A stretch of 64,000 nt of DNA from Rheinheimera sp. SA_1 (lineage in GTDB: Bacteria; Pseudomonadota; Gammaproteobacteria; Enterobacterales; Alteromonadaceae). The notes under the pieces are model-generated. The model did not search any database, had not been told where the DNA came from, and saw only the letters and a program-made list of their open reading frames with translations. Location: assembly GCF_001669775.1 (NCBI RefSeq), contig NZ_LXWK01000018.1, positions 62,001 to 126,000 of the forward strand, given 5' to 3'. The first letter of the stretch is position 1; each line of letters begins with the position of its first letter. Made by a program: the position numbers and the translations under genes. Below are positions 9,206 to 17,288 of this stretch, piece by piece.

Positions 9206-9822
9206 AAAGCGGTTTTAGCGCTGTCAGGCGCAGCGGTTAATAAAATTTCACTGCGGTTACCGGCAAGCTCGATCAGTTCAATCCGTGAAAGGCTACCTTC
9301 ACCACAAAGCACAATATGACGGTAAAAATTGGTTAACGGTGCTTGCAGCGGTACCAGCTGCACGCATTGCCCGGTTTGTTCTTGCCCGGAAGGCGCTTGC
9401 CCGGCAGAAGATTGCACTGGTTGCAGACTAAAATATTGCTGTAAAAAGGCTTGGTCTTGCTGCAATACAGCCAGCATTAAATGGCCAATCAATTCAGTGC
9501 CGGCTTGTAATTGAAAAGTGCCCGCCAGTTGTTGCTGCACGCCTTGTTTGTCGAGTCGCACCGCACTTTGCACCGGCTGTTCGGTGACCCAATCCAGACT
9601 TTGCGGCGACAGTTGCAGGTAACCCTGACTTTTCAACGGGCGCTTTAGTCCACGGATCCATTTCTGCTGCGTGAATAACAATTTGCCTTGTGGCAATTGC
9701 CACGACGCCATTTGTTGCAGCGCGGTGGCCTGTGGTGTCTGCGCCTTGTCAGAGACTGGGGCAGCAGCAGCAGCGCTGGCCGAAGCCAAAACCCAAAGCA
9801 AAAAACCTAAGCGCCAATTCAT
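9202..9822 (-). CDS. apeL: LolA-like periplasmic carrier ApeL
   Basis: A 206-residue protein with a classical signal peptide (MNWRLGFLLWVLASASAAAA, cleavage near residue 20-21). The mature part has the LolA/LolB half-barrel character: WQLPQGKLLFTQQKWIRGLKRPLKSQGYL followed by alternating strands and a Gln-rich segment near 130-150. This matches the outer-membrane-lipoprotein-carrier-like subunit of APE clusters, expected to ferry the hydrophobic pigment lipid across the periplasm from ApeM to ApeN. Coupled to apeK and apeM by 4-base overlaps. Confidence 0.82.
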   Translation of the reverse strand: MNWRLGFLLWVLASASAAAAAPVSDKAQTPQATALQQMASWQLPQGKLLFTQQKWIRGLKRPLKSQGYLQLSPQSLDWVTEQPVQSAVRLDKQGVQQQLAGTFQLQAGTELIGHLMLAVLQQDQAFLQQYFSLQPVQSSAGQAPSGQEQTGQCVQLVPLQAPLTNFYRHIVLCGEGSLSRIELIELAGNRSEILLTAAPDSAKTAL

Positions 9823-10229
9823 GCTTCAATCCCAAGTTTGCTGAGCAGTATTTTCGGCGATTCAAAACACAGTTGTTGGGTCGCCTGATCAACCGCCACC
9901 TGTACGGTACTGGCTTTGGTCAACGTCTGGCCGCTTTCAACGTCAGTGATGCGGTAGTTGATTTTTAAGCGGTGTTCCCATTCGACTAAAGTGGCAACAA
10001 CTTCAATCTTTTTACCAAATCGCGCTGAGCCACGGTATTTCAGATTCAGCTCGACAATCGGCCACATGTAGCCAGAAGCTTGCATCTGCGGATAATCATA
10101 ATCAAAAGTGCGCAGCAATTCGCAGCGGGCAATTTCCAGGTATTTGACATAATGGCCATGCCAGACAATCTGCATGGCATCGACATCAAAAAATGGCACT
10201 TCGAGGATCACGCTGACTTTTTTCATCAT
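9819..10229 (-). CDS. apeK: Thioesterase ApeK (4HBT family)
   Basis: A 136-residue hotdog thioesterase. The signature PFFDVDAMQIVWHGHYVKYLE near residues 12-32 is the 4-hydroxybenzoyl-CoA thioesterase/YbgC pattern with its conserved Asp. It may release or edit acyl chains on the APE carrier proteins. A possible RBS (AGGAA) precedes the ATG; the second ATG codon is three bases on. Unlike its neighbours it does not overlap the gene upstream: a 143-bp repeat element lies between it and the ammonia lyase gene, leaving a 135-base gap. Confidence 0.86.
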   Translation of the reverse strand: MMKKVSVILEVPFFDVDAMQIVWHGHYVKYLEIARCELLRTFDYDYPQMQASGYMWPIVELNLKYRGSARFGKKIEVVATLVEWEHRLKINYRITDVESGQTLTKASTVQVAVDQATQQLCFESPKILLSKLGIEA

Positions 10230-10256
10230 TTATTCCTGATACTGCTTTTCCTAATT

Positions 10257-10399
10257 TATACCCAAAATCATTGAAGATGCAGGTAGGCGACGAGTGAGCG
10301 AGACTGGAGCGCCAGCCCGGCCCGGAGCATAGCTGTTCTATGTGACTGGGGCGAGTGAGTGAAGTCAACACCCTCGCATCTTTAAGGATGAAGGGTATA
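10257..10399. repeat. 143-bp imperfect palindromic intergenic repeat
   Basis: The ends are inverted copies: TATACCCAAAATCATTGAAG on the left, and TATACCCTTCATCCTTAAAG read from the right. Each is followed by ATGC and G-rich sequence. Further in are paired GAGTGAG-type blocks and a CATAG/CTATG apical hairpin around 10329-10343. Similar elements that begin ATACCC are scattered through genomes of marine Gammaproteobacteria (recognised by type, not searched). It carries no coding sequence of its own and probably moves with help in trans. It overlaps the last 35 bases of the ammonia lyase gene and supplies that gene's stop codon. Confidence 0.85.
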
Positions 10400-12002
10400 A
10401 GGCCCAATGCTGGTTCTGAATCGCCTCGATGAGTACCCGTAAACTGCCTTCCAGCGGCCGATCTTCAGTGACCAATGGGTGCTCTTGCTGTAATTGATCC
10501 AGCATTTGCTGCAACTCCGGGATCAGACTGTCATGCTGCAGTTCCTGTTGTTGCATCCGGATCTGCACCCCTTGTTGCACCGCCAGTAAGGACGCGGCCA
10601 TCACTTGTTCGGTCAGCTGCAATACCCGCAGACAATCACGCGCGGCGATAGTGCCCATACTGACTTTATCCTGATTATGGCATTCCGTAGAGCGCGAAAA
10701 CACGCTCGCTGGCATCGTCAGCTTTAACGCTTCGGCGGTCCAGGCGGAGCAACCAATCTGCACTGCTTTAAAGCCATGGTTGATAAAACGCCGCTCTGGT
10801 GCCGCAGCGCTTAAATTCGAAGGCAAACCGTTGTTGTATTTGGTATCCATCAATAGCGCCATCTGCCGATCATGTAAATCGGCCAGATTGGCGACAGCAG
10901 TTTTCATGCTGTCCATCACCATCGCGATATGGCCACCATAAAAATGACCACCATGTAACACGTGTTCGCCAATGCCATCAACAATCGGGTTGTCGTTGGC
11001 GCTGTTCAGCTCATTTTCGATGGTATGCCGAAACCATGGCAGGGCGTCGCGCAGCACGCCGATAATATGCGGTGCACAGCGGATGGAATAACGGTCTTGC
11101 AGCCGGTCGGCATTGCGCGGATGTTCGTAATGATTTAAATCATGGCGGATCCAGCTTGCCACTTCATTTTGCCCCTGATGCGGTTTGACGCTGAACAAAA
11201 TCTCATCAAAATGATGGCTGTTGCCTTTCAGCGCCAGACTCATCAGCGCGGTGATCCGGCTCGATAAGCGGGTCAGATACTCCGCCCTTTCATACGCCAG
11301 ACAAGCCAGAGCGGTCATCACCGCCGTGCCATTCATCACTGCCAGGCCTTCTTTTGGCCGCAACGTCAAAGGCGTTAGCCCAAGCTCAGCCAGCACTTCC
11401 GCGGCTGGTCGGCGCTCGCCACCAAACATCACGTCACGCTCGCCAATCATTGCGCCTGCCACATAAGACAACGGCGTTAAATCGCCACTGGCGCCGACAC
11501 TACCTTCTTCCGGAATGCAAGGCACGATGTCTTTGTTCAAAAAGGTCAGCAACATCGCCAGCAAATCACGACTAACGCCAGAATATCCTTGGCTCAACGA
11601 ACATAATCGGGTGGCGAGCACCGCCCTGCTTTGTGCTTTACTCAGCTCCGCACCCAGGCCACAGCCGTGAAAACGGGTTAAATGGATTGGCAATTCATAG
11701 ACTTGCGCCAAAGGCACCCGCACCGTCACGCTATCGCCGTAACCAGTGGTCACGCCATAAATCACGCCGTCTTCTACCAGCAATTTATCCAGAAAGGCCA
11801 CCCCGGCATCAATGCGTTGCCAGAAGTCAGCCTGGTCTGTCAGCTGCACTGGTTTTTCACCACGGGCAATCGCCGTCACGTCATAAACACTGAGCCGCTG
11901 TTGCCCAAAACAAATCGCAGCGTCCGACTGTGCTGCTGGGCCAGTTTGAGGGCCGGTTTGGGTCGCCAAAAATTCGGGTGAGTCAAATACGGCAGAATTC
12001 AC
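10365..12002 (-). CDS. Aromatic amino acid ammonia lyase (HAL/TAL family), starter supply for aryl polyene
   Basis: About 545 residues when started at the GTG at 12002, which overlaps the upstream stop as GTGA and follows AAGGA at 9 bases; an in-frame ATG at 12041 would add 13 residues. The self-forming MIO cofactor triad Ala-Ser-Gly lies in SVGASGDLTPLSY (Ser about residue 172), and the catalytic Tyr in YGVTTGYG. The ring-selectivity pair is Phe-His (LTRFHGCG, about residues 111-112), unlike Ser-His of histidine lyases and His-Leu of typical tyrosine lyases. No hut genes are nearby, so tyrosine or phenylalanine is the likely substrate, giving coumarate or cinnamate for ApeH. The last 11 codons and the stop come from the inserted repeat. 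Confidence 0.88.
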   Translation of the reverse strand: MNSAVFDSPEFLATQTGPQTGPAAQSDAAICFGQQRLSVYDVTAIARGEKPVQLTDQADFWQRIDAGVAFLDKLLVEDGVIYGVTTGYGDSVTVRVPLAQVYELPIHLTRFHGCGLGAELSKAQSRAVLATRLCSLSQGYSGVSRDLLAMLLTFLNKDIVPCIPEEGSVGASGDLTPLSYVAGAMIGERDVMFGGERRPAAEVLAELGLTPLTLRPKEGLAVMNGTAVMTALACLAYERAEYLTRLSSRITALMSLALKGNSHHFDEILFSVKPHQGQNEVASWIRHDLNHYEHPRNADRLQDRYSIRCAPHIIGVLRDALPWFRHTIENELNSANDNPIVDGIGEHVLHGGHFYGGHIAMVMDSMKTAVANLADLHDRQMALLMDTKYNNGLPSNLSAAAPERRFINHGFKAVQIGCSAWTAEALKLTMPASVFSRSTECHNQDKVSMGTIAARDCLRVLQLTEQVMAASLLAVQQGVQIRMQQQELQHDSLIPELQQMLDQLQQEHPLVTEDRPLEGSLRVLIEAIQNQHWALYPSSLKMRGC

Positions 12003-12976
12003 GATGCTGGATCCTTGGCGGCAGTGTCTGGTAACTGCCAAAAATTATAAAAATTAAACCATTGCAATGGGTACCGCAGCGCATAGCGCTCCAATACCTT
12101 TGCATATTCAGTAATATACAGTTGCAGCGCCTGCTGCCGGCTTTTACGCGGCAGCACCACCTGTTCGGCGACAAATTCCAGCGTCAGCTGATAACCCTGG
12201 CCCTGCCGCACACAAAACAATAAATGCACCGGGCATTCTAATACACTAGCCAGCACCCAGGGCCCAATAGCGAAAGGCGCATCTTGCCCCAAAAATGGCG
12301 CATACAGCACTTTATCGGGCGCACTGACCGAAATCCGGTCGCCAACAATCACCACAAACTCGTTTTGTTCAACATATTGTTTGAGCTGCATCACCAGCAT
12401 CGGATCGATGGTATCGACCTGGATTAAATTCACTTCCACCTGCGGATTGGTCTGATGCAAAGCTTTGTTAAAAGCTGCGGCGTGGCGGGTAAACACCAGC
12501 ACATGAATTTTGGTCTGGTATTTGCCGGTCGCCATCGCCCGACATAATTCCTGATTGCCCAGATGGCTGCCAATCAGCACGCCACCCCGACCCTCTGCTA
12601 TCAAATCTGCAAAATGCACTGGGCCTTGTTGTTGAATTTGTTCAGGTTTTATTCGACCTAACCAGCCATCAATTTTCGCCAGTGCTTCCAATGCGAAACA
12701 ACGAAAATGCCGGAACGCGTCCAGCCAGCCCGGCATTTTCGCAAAAGGGCTGACGTGACCAGAGAACTGATGGACTTTCTGTAGAAAATCTAACGAGGCG
12801 CTTCGGGCGCGTTGGTTGGTGCAGACGAAATACCAAAGCACTGGCGTCAGCGCCAGTAAAATCAGAAACTTACCGCCAAGGCGATAACACAGCAGCAAAA
12901 CCCGGATCCCCAGATAGCTGCCGCTTTCTTGCTGTTGTGCCCAGTGCTCAGACTTTCTCACACCAAATTGTTTCAT
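11999..12976 (-). CDS. LpxL-like lipid acyltransferase (second half of ApeJ)
   Basis: About 325 residues when started at the ATG at 12976, which overlaps the stop of the glycosyltransferase as ATGA; an earlier ATG at 13003 would overlap more. GSHLGNQE carries the HX4E catalytic motif of the LpxL/HtrB family, and FVVIVGDRIS and YAPFLGQDAPFAIG fit later blocks of that family. In E. coli the APE cluster has one ApeJ protein with glycosyltransferase and acyltransferase parts; here these are two adjacent genes. It should acylate the carrier lipid, or add the polyene acyl chain to it, at the inner membrane. Confidence 0.85.
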   Translation of the reverse strand: MKQFGVRKSEHWAQQQESGSYLGIRVLLLCYRLGGKFLILLALTPVLWYFVCTNQRARSASLDFLQKVHQFSGHVSPFAKMPGWLDAFRHFRCFALEALAKIDGWLGRIKPEQIQQQGPVHFADLIAEGRGGVLIGSHLGNQELCRAMATGKYQTKIHVLVFTRHAAAFNKALHQTNPQVEVNLIQVDTIDPMLVMQLKQYVEQNEFVVIVGDRISVSAPDKVLYAPFLGQDAPFAIGPWVLASVLECPVHLLFCVRQGQGYQLTLEFVAEQVVLPRKSRQQALQLYITEYAKVLERYALRYPLQWFNFYNFWQLPDTAAKDPAS

Positions 12977-13731
12977 AGGGTTGCTCTTTGCCACTTGCGC
13001 CACAGCAACTTTGGCAAACGCCAGAGCATGCCAAAAAACAGCCGGGTGTGCATTTTGCTGATCAGCCAGTTGTCACGCACCACCATAAAATGCGACCGCC
13101 CGCCCGGCGGATAAATCACTTTCGTCGGCACAAACACCACCGGCACTTGTTGCCAGTACAAACGCACCATCACTTCAATATCAAAATCCATCCGCAGGCC
13201 AGGCCGTTGTGCTGCAAATAACTGCATACAAGCGGCCAGCGGATAGACCCGGAAACCACACATGGTGTCTTTGACGCTAAAACTTAAGGTTTCAACCCAG
13301 ACCCAAAAATGGGTGATGTAGCGGCCAATCTTACGGCCGGTCGGGATCGAATCGTCATACACCGGCGCCCCGCTAATCAGCGCTTGCGGTTGTTGCTCTG
13401 ACAACTGCCACATGGCAGGAATATCGGCAAGATTGTGCTGACCATCGGCATCAACCTGTAGCACATGGCTAAAACCCTGTTCCGACGCCAGCGTTAAACC
13501 GGCCATCACCGCGCCGCCTTTGCCGAGATTTTGCGGCAAGGTCAGTAACTGCATTTGCGGTACGGCAACGGCAAGTTCCGCCAGCACTTGTTTGGTCTGT
13601 TGATCAGAACCATCATCAACCACCAGCACCGGCAAACCAAACGGCAGCAGCGAATGCACGGTGTGGGCGATGGTATCCGGATGGTTATACACCGGGATCA
13701 CAAAGCATTGTTTTAAGGCGTTTTTATTCAA
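12973..13731 (-). CDS. Family 2 glycosyltransferase (first half of ApeJ)
   Basis: A 252-residue GT-A fold enzyme. FVIPVYNHPDTIAHTV at residues 10-25, VVDDGSDQ at about 37-44 and the metal-binding QVDADGQHN near 92-100 are the standard GT2 motifs. There is no transmembrane tail. It is close to the dolichyl-phosphate-mannose-synthase-like group. It overlaps apeI by 8 bases and the acyltransferase by 4. The likely role is to build the glycolipid anchor of the polyene. The sugar cannot be read from the sequence. Confidence 0.86.
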   Translation of the reverse strand: MNKNALKQCFVIPVYNHPDTIAHTVHSLLPFGLPVLVVDDGSDQQTKQVLAELAVAVPQMQLLTLPQNLGKGGAVMAGLTLASEQGFSHVLQVDADGQHNLADIPAMWQLSEQQPQALISGAPVYDDSIPTGRKIGRYITHFWVWVETLSFSVKDTMCGFRVYPLAACMQLFAAQRPGLRMDFDIEVMVRLYWQQVPVVFVPTKVIYPPGGRSHFMVVRDNWLISKMHTRLFFGMLWRLPKLLWRKWQRATL

Positions 13732-14077
13732 CAGCCGGTCCCCACTTTAACCGCCCTGATGCCACAGTTCGCTCATCGCAGCGATAACTGAAGGTGCTGG
13801 TATCGGCTTTTTGCACATCAAGCTCTAACCGCAGCTGACAACCCGGTTGCACCATCTGTTGAAATTTCAGCACTTCCACCGACACTACCTGCCGGTTGCC
13901 GAGCAAAAATTGCTGACTGAATTGCACTGCCCAGTCCAACTGCGCCACCCCGGCCAACACTGGCGCATCGGGGAAATGACCATCGAAATAATGTAAGTCG
14001 GCGCTGATGTCCAGCAATAAGCTGATGCCCTGATCGCGGCTTTGTTGCTGCAACAGGTTTGGAAACAGTTTTTTCAT
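13724..14077 (-). CDS. apeI: 3-hydroxyacyl-ACP dehydratase ApeI
   Basis: A 117-residue short hotdog protein. The motif ADLHYFDGHFPDAPVLAGVAQLDWA at residues 26-50 holds the catalytic His of the FabA/FabZ type (GHFP). In the characterised pathway ApeI works together with ApeP as the dehydratase that makes each double bond. The gene starts in the stop of apeH (ATGA) and overlaps the glycosyltransferase by 8 bases. Confidence 0.88.
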   Translation of the reverse strand: MKKLFPNLLQQQSRDQGISLLLDISADLHYFDGHFPDAPVLAGVAQLDWAVQFSQQFLLGNRQVVSVEVLKFQQMVQPGCQLRLELDVQKADTSTFSYRCDERTVASGRLKWGPAVE

Positions 14078-15456
14078 GATAAAAACAATAACTCCAGTTG
14101 TTGCCGCGGTAATTTGCCCTGGGCATTAAATGGCATACTTTGCACATAACGAAAGCGCCGTGGCAACAATACAGTTTCAAAACGGCTGGCTAAAGCCTGT
14201 TTAATTTGTTGGTTGAGAGCATGTTTGCCTGATATCGCTAGCAGCTGCTGGCCAGCTTCTGTCAGTTCGACTACCAACGCCAGTTGCTCACGGCCATGAC
14301 CTACGCTAACAGGCAAGATCAAGGCTGCAGCCTGGCGCACAAAACTAAGCGAGCTACAAAGGTTTTCAACATCCGCCAGCGACAACCGCTTTTCTGCCAG
14401 TTTGACAATCCGATCGACCCGACCTTCCAAACTAAACTGATCCGCAGCATGCAACCTGACCAAATCAGTGGTAGCAAACCATTCTTCTACGAGATAAGGC
14501 GATCGCAGCAGCAGACAACCCTGCTCATCCTGCGCCAGCTGCATTCCGGCAAAAGCCTGCCAGGCTGGTACAGTTTCAAAGGTTTGCGTCTGCCGATAAC
14601 CAATGCCACCGGTTTCGGTACTGCCATAAATTTCAGTGATCGCAAGACCACTTTGCTGGTAAAACCGCGCCGCATCAGCTGTTGCCAGCGGGCCACCAGA
14701 GCTGAACACCGCCGCAAACTGTGCCGGAAATTGTTGCACCATCGACACATCATCGTAACGGCTTAAATGCGCCGGGCTGCTGATCAGCATCACCGGTTGC
14801 GGCTGCTGCGCCAGTGCCAGCCATTGTTCGGCAAAATGAATCGTCGGCCGCTGTAAAGTCCAGCCAGCAGCAAGTGGCCATAACACTCTGAATAACAAAC
14901 CATAAATATGCTGATGTGGCACTGTTGATGCCACCAGCATGCTGGCGTGAGCCGCTAAACAATCAAAGGTCTGTTGTAATACCTGAATTTCAGTTTGCAG
15001 TTGCCATAAAGATTTGCTCACCAGTTTGGGTTGACCACTGGAACCTGAAGTGAAAAAAACCAGCTCTGCCTGTAACGGCAAGCTGGTGTGGGCAGTGATT
15101 TCGTCCGGGTTCGCAAAACTGTTGGCGTCCTGATTTACTGCCGGTAATGCCGTGTCAGCGAGCAGTTGCTCGTCCGCATGTAATACCGCTTGCGCCAGCG
15201 TCTCAGGCAAACCATTGGGTGCCAGCACCACGGTTTTCCCGGCCTGTAACAAAGCAAATAACCACAGGCTAAACTCTGCACTATCGTCCAGATACAATAA
15301 CACCCTGGATCCGGCCATGTTTGAGACGACGTCCCGACAGGCTGCCAGTTGCTCTAGCCAATAGCCGACTGTTATTGCAGAAGCTGCTTCGGACGCTGTG
15401 CTGGCAAACAGTGCTTGCGCTTTTGACGGCCAGCGAAAATGCCAGTGTTCAGTCAT
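14074..15456 (-). CDS. apeH: Aryl-acid:ACP ligase ApeH (AMP-binding family)
   Basis: A 460-residue adenylate-forming enzyme. The P-loop LVFFTSGSSGQPK is near residues 132-144, the A5-like motif EIYGSTETGGIGYR near 275-288, and the hinge GRVDRIVKLAEKRLSLADVE near 345-364 with the lysine-rich turn. It is shorter than acyl-CoA ligases, with a compact C-terminal domain, as in ApeH. It activates the aromatic starter acid as the AMP ester and loads it on a carrier protein. Given the lyase gene in this operon, the substrate may be a cinnamic-type acid rather than 4-hydroxybenzoate; this is inference. Confidence 0.88.
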   Translation of the reverse strand: MTEHWHFRWPSKAQALFASTASEAASAITVGYWLEQLAACRDVVSNMAGSRVLLYLDDSAEFSLWLFALLQAGKTVVLAPNGLPETLAQAVLHADEQLLADTALPAVNQDANSFANPDEITAHTSLPLQAELVFFTSGSSGQPKLVSKSLWQLQTEIQVLQQTFDCLAAHASMLVASTVPHQHIYGLLFRVLWPLAAGWTLQRPTIHFAEQWLALAQQPQPVMLISSPAHLSRYDDVSMVQQFPAQFAAVFSSGGPLATADAARFYQQSGLAITEIYGSTETGGIGYRQTQTFETVPAWQAFAGMQLAQDEQGCLLLRSPYLVEEWFATTDLVRLHAADQFSLEGRVDRIVKLAEKRLSLADVENLCSSLSFVRQAAALILPVSVGHGREQLALVVELTEAGQQLLAISGKHALNQQIKQALASRFETVLLPRRFRYVQSMPFNAQGKLPRQQLELLFLS

Positions 15457-16000
15457 GTTTTTTAACCTGCTGCCGCACCAGCCATTCGATGCCCAGCAAT
15501 AATCCCATCAGGCCATAAGCGATGCCGCCGTTATACCAGGCCCACCACTGCCAGTTGCCGACCCATGCCAGCCAAAATGCAATGGTGCCGTTGCCGATAA
15601 AAAACAGACACCAGACCTGCGTCACTTTTCGGGTATAGACGATGGCCTTGGGCGGTAAATCGCCTTCCATCAGCCGGGCAAATCGCTCGATCATGGTTGG
15701 CGGAAAAAATAACGACCAGCCAAACAGCAGTAACAATCCGGCATTGATCCATACCGGGTAATACAGCAATGCCAGTTCGGTCTGTCCCGCCAGTAACGCC
15801 AGCAATAACATCAATAATGTCAGTGCGGCAAAACCACGCTGAGCACTGCTGAGTTGTTTGTTGGCAAGCCGCACCACCACCAATACCAGCAACGGCAAAG
15901 GTGCCAGCCACAGCCAGTCGTAACTGACCATGACAAACACCCAGATTGGCACCAGCAAAGCGGCCAGGCTAAACAGCATGTTTTTCAATGGCGCAGGCAA
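15449..16000 (-). CDS. apeG: Integral membrane protein ApeG (COG4648-like)
   Basis: A 183-residue hydrophobic protein with about five membrane segments: near residues 6-28, 29-45, 55-72, 75-95 and 140-172. A conserved-looking loop FFPPTMIERFARLMEGDLPPKAIVYTRKVT lies between the third and fourth. It has the size and place of the unnamed membrane protein of APE clusters. Function is unknown; it may help at the membrane stage of pigment assembly. It overlaps apeH by 8 bases and follows apeF by 5. Confidence 0.78.
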   Translation of the reverse strand: MPAPLKNMLFSLAALLVPIWVFVMVSYDWLWLAPLPLLVLVVVRLANKQLSSAQRGFAALTLLMLLLALLAGQTELALLYYPVWINAGLLLLFGWSLFFPPTMIERFARLMEGDLPPKAIVYTRKVTQVWCLFFIGNGTIAFWLAWVGNWQWWAWYNGGIAYGLMGLLLGIEWLVRQQVKKHD

Positions 16001-16005
16001 AAGTA

Positions 16006-16254
16006 TCAGGCTTGGGCTAACTGGAACACTTCGTCGACGACATGCCCAACCGTACGCACCTGCTTAAAGGCTTCAGGTTCAATTTTACGGCCGGTCAATT
16101 CACGCAGTTTAACCACCAGATCTACAGCGTCGATGCTGTCTAAATCCAGATCCTGGTACAGATGTGCATCCAAATGGATTTTCTCTGCATCCAGTTCAAA
16201 TTCATCGACCAGAATTTTGGTTAAAACGGCCAGAATATCTTCTTTTGTGTTCAT
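16006..16254 (-). CDS. apeF: Acyl carrier protein ApeF
   Basis: An 82-residue carrier protein. DLDLDSIDAVDLVVKL at about 34-49 has the DSI motif with the serine that receives phosphopantetheine. The N-terminal half is strongly acidic, as usual. It is the second of two adjacent carrier proteins, one base after apeE. The two differ clearly in sequence, so they probably carry different intermediates (starter and growing chain). Confidence 0.93.
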   Translation of the reverse strand: MNTKEDILAVLTKILVDEFELDAEKIHLDAHLYQDLDLDSIDAVDLVVKLRELTGRKIEPEAFKQVRTVGHVVDEVFQLAQA

Positions 16255-16255
16255 G

Positions 16256-16522
16256 TCAGTTCTCCACGACTACTTGCTGTGCGACATAAGCTGCCAGGTT
16301 ATTAATACTGGCAAAGTGCTGTTGGGTTTGTTTTTCGTTGGCATCTATTTTGATGTTGTAACGTTTTTTAATGGCCAGACCGAGCTCCAGCGCATCAATC
16401 GAATCCAGCCCCAAACCATCGATAAACAATGGTGCGGCATCGTCAATATCACTGAAACTGATGTCTTCTAACGCCAGGCTTTCTATGATCAGTAATTTAA
16501 GTTCGGTTTTAAGTTGTTCCAT
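16256..16522 (-). CDS. apeE: Acyl carrier protein ApeE
   Basis: An 88-residue carrier protein with FIDGLGLDSIDALELGLAI at about 32-50; the serine of DSID is the phosphopantetheine site. It overlaps the end of apeD by 14 bases. Activation probably depends on the divergent phosphopantetheinyl transferase at 18125-18784. Confidence 0.93.
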   Translation of the reverse strand: MEQLKTELKLLIIESLALEDISFSDIDDAAPLFIDGLGLDSIDALELGLAIKKRYNIKIDANEKQTQQHFASINNLAAYVAQQVVVEN

Positions 16523-17288
16523 GATTTATAAGTACCTGATGATAAAAAGTTTCTAAATTTCTAGTCAGTTGCCGCGCTGCTAACGAAGACGAATCCTGAT
16601 GCCGATATGGCTGTATATCAAACTCCTGGAGCACGGCAATGGTTAAGGTCGGCCGCTGCGCTGGCACCTGATGCCAGGCTTCCTGTTTAGTTAAAGTTGT
16701 CGGCTGGCAGTGGATCAGACAAGCCAGAAAATTACAGCCACTGCGCAAAGCTATATTGGCAGCGCCCCGCTGAAAATGCTGCAAAGTTCCCGGTGTCGTA
16801 CGGGTACCTTCCGGAAATATAATCAAGGTATTACCTTGTTGTAGCGACAAGCTGCAATCTTGCAATAACGCATCAGGATCGGCATTGGTCAGGTAACCGG
16901 TTGACTGAATTACCCCGCGCATAAAAGGGTTTCGAAACAACTGCGCTTTCACCACACAATCTGCTTTCGGCAACAATGAAATCAGCGCCACTACATCAAT
17001 CAGACTAGGATGATTGGCAATCAGAATTTTACCGCTGGCCTGTGCCAATTCAGCATCATCCGGAAAATCAAAATGAAATACTCCGGTTACCCGCATCAGT
17101 CTGATAAAAAACTTAAAACTGCGATGGACCAGATAACGGGCAGCTGTTTTTCGCTGCCCGACATCACGGATCCAAAGTCGCTGTACCGGCAATACCAACA
17201 AAGATAATATCAGTCCACCGATACCAAAGACACTAAAACAGAAGCCGGTCGCCAGGATCCGATAGCCATGATTAAGCCGCTGCCACAT
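16509..17288 (-). CDS. apeD: 1-acyl-glycerol-3-phosphate acyltransferase-like ApeD
   Basis: About 259 residues when started at the ATG at 17288, which follows GGAG at 5 bases and overlaps apeC by 17. A far upstream ATG at 17387 gives an Arg-rich out-of-family extension and is unlikely. An N-terminal membrane segment (ATGFCFSVFGIGGLILSLLVL) is followed by the PlsC motif NHPSLID (HX4D) and by FPEGTRT. It should transfer an acyl chain, perhaps the finished polyene, to a lipid acceptor. Its place between apeC and the carrier proteins is the standard APE order. Confidence 0.87.
   Translation of the reverse strand: MWQRLNHGYRILATGFCFSVFGIGGLILSLLVLPVQRLWIRDVGQRKTAARYLVHRSFKFFIRLMRVTGVFHFDFPDDAELAQASGKILIANHPSLIDVVALISLLPKADCVVKAQLFRNPFMRGVIQSTGYLTNADPDALLQDCSLSLQQGNTLIIFPEGTRTTPGTLQHFQRGAANIALRSGCNFLACLIHCQPTTLTKQEAWHQVPAQRPTLTIAVLQEFDIQPYRHQDSSSLAARQLTRNLETFYHQVLINHGTT

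Noticed and set aside
10365-12002. Histidine utilisation gene hutH
   Set aside because: No hutU, hutI or hutG nearby; it is coupled to the upstream aryl-polyene gene; the selectivity pair is Phe-His and not Ser-His.
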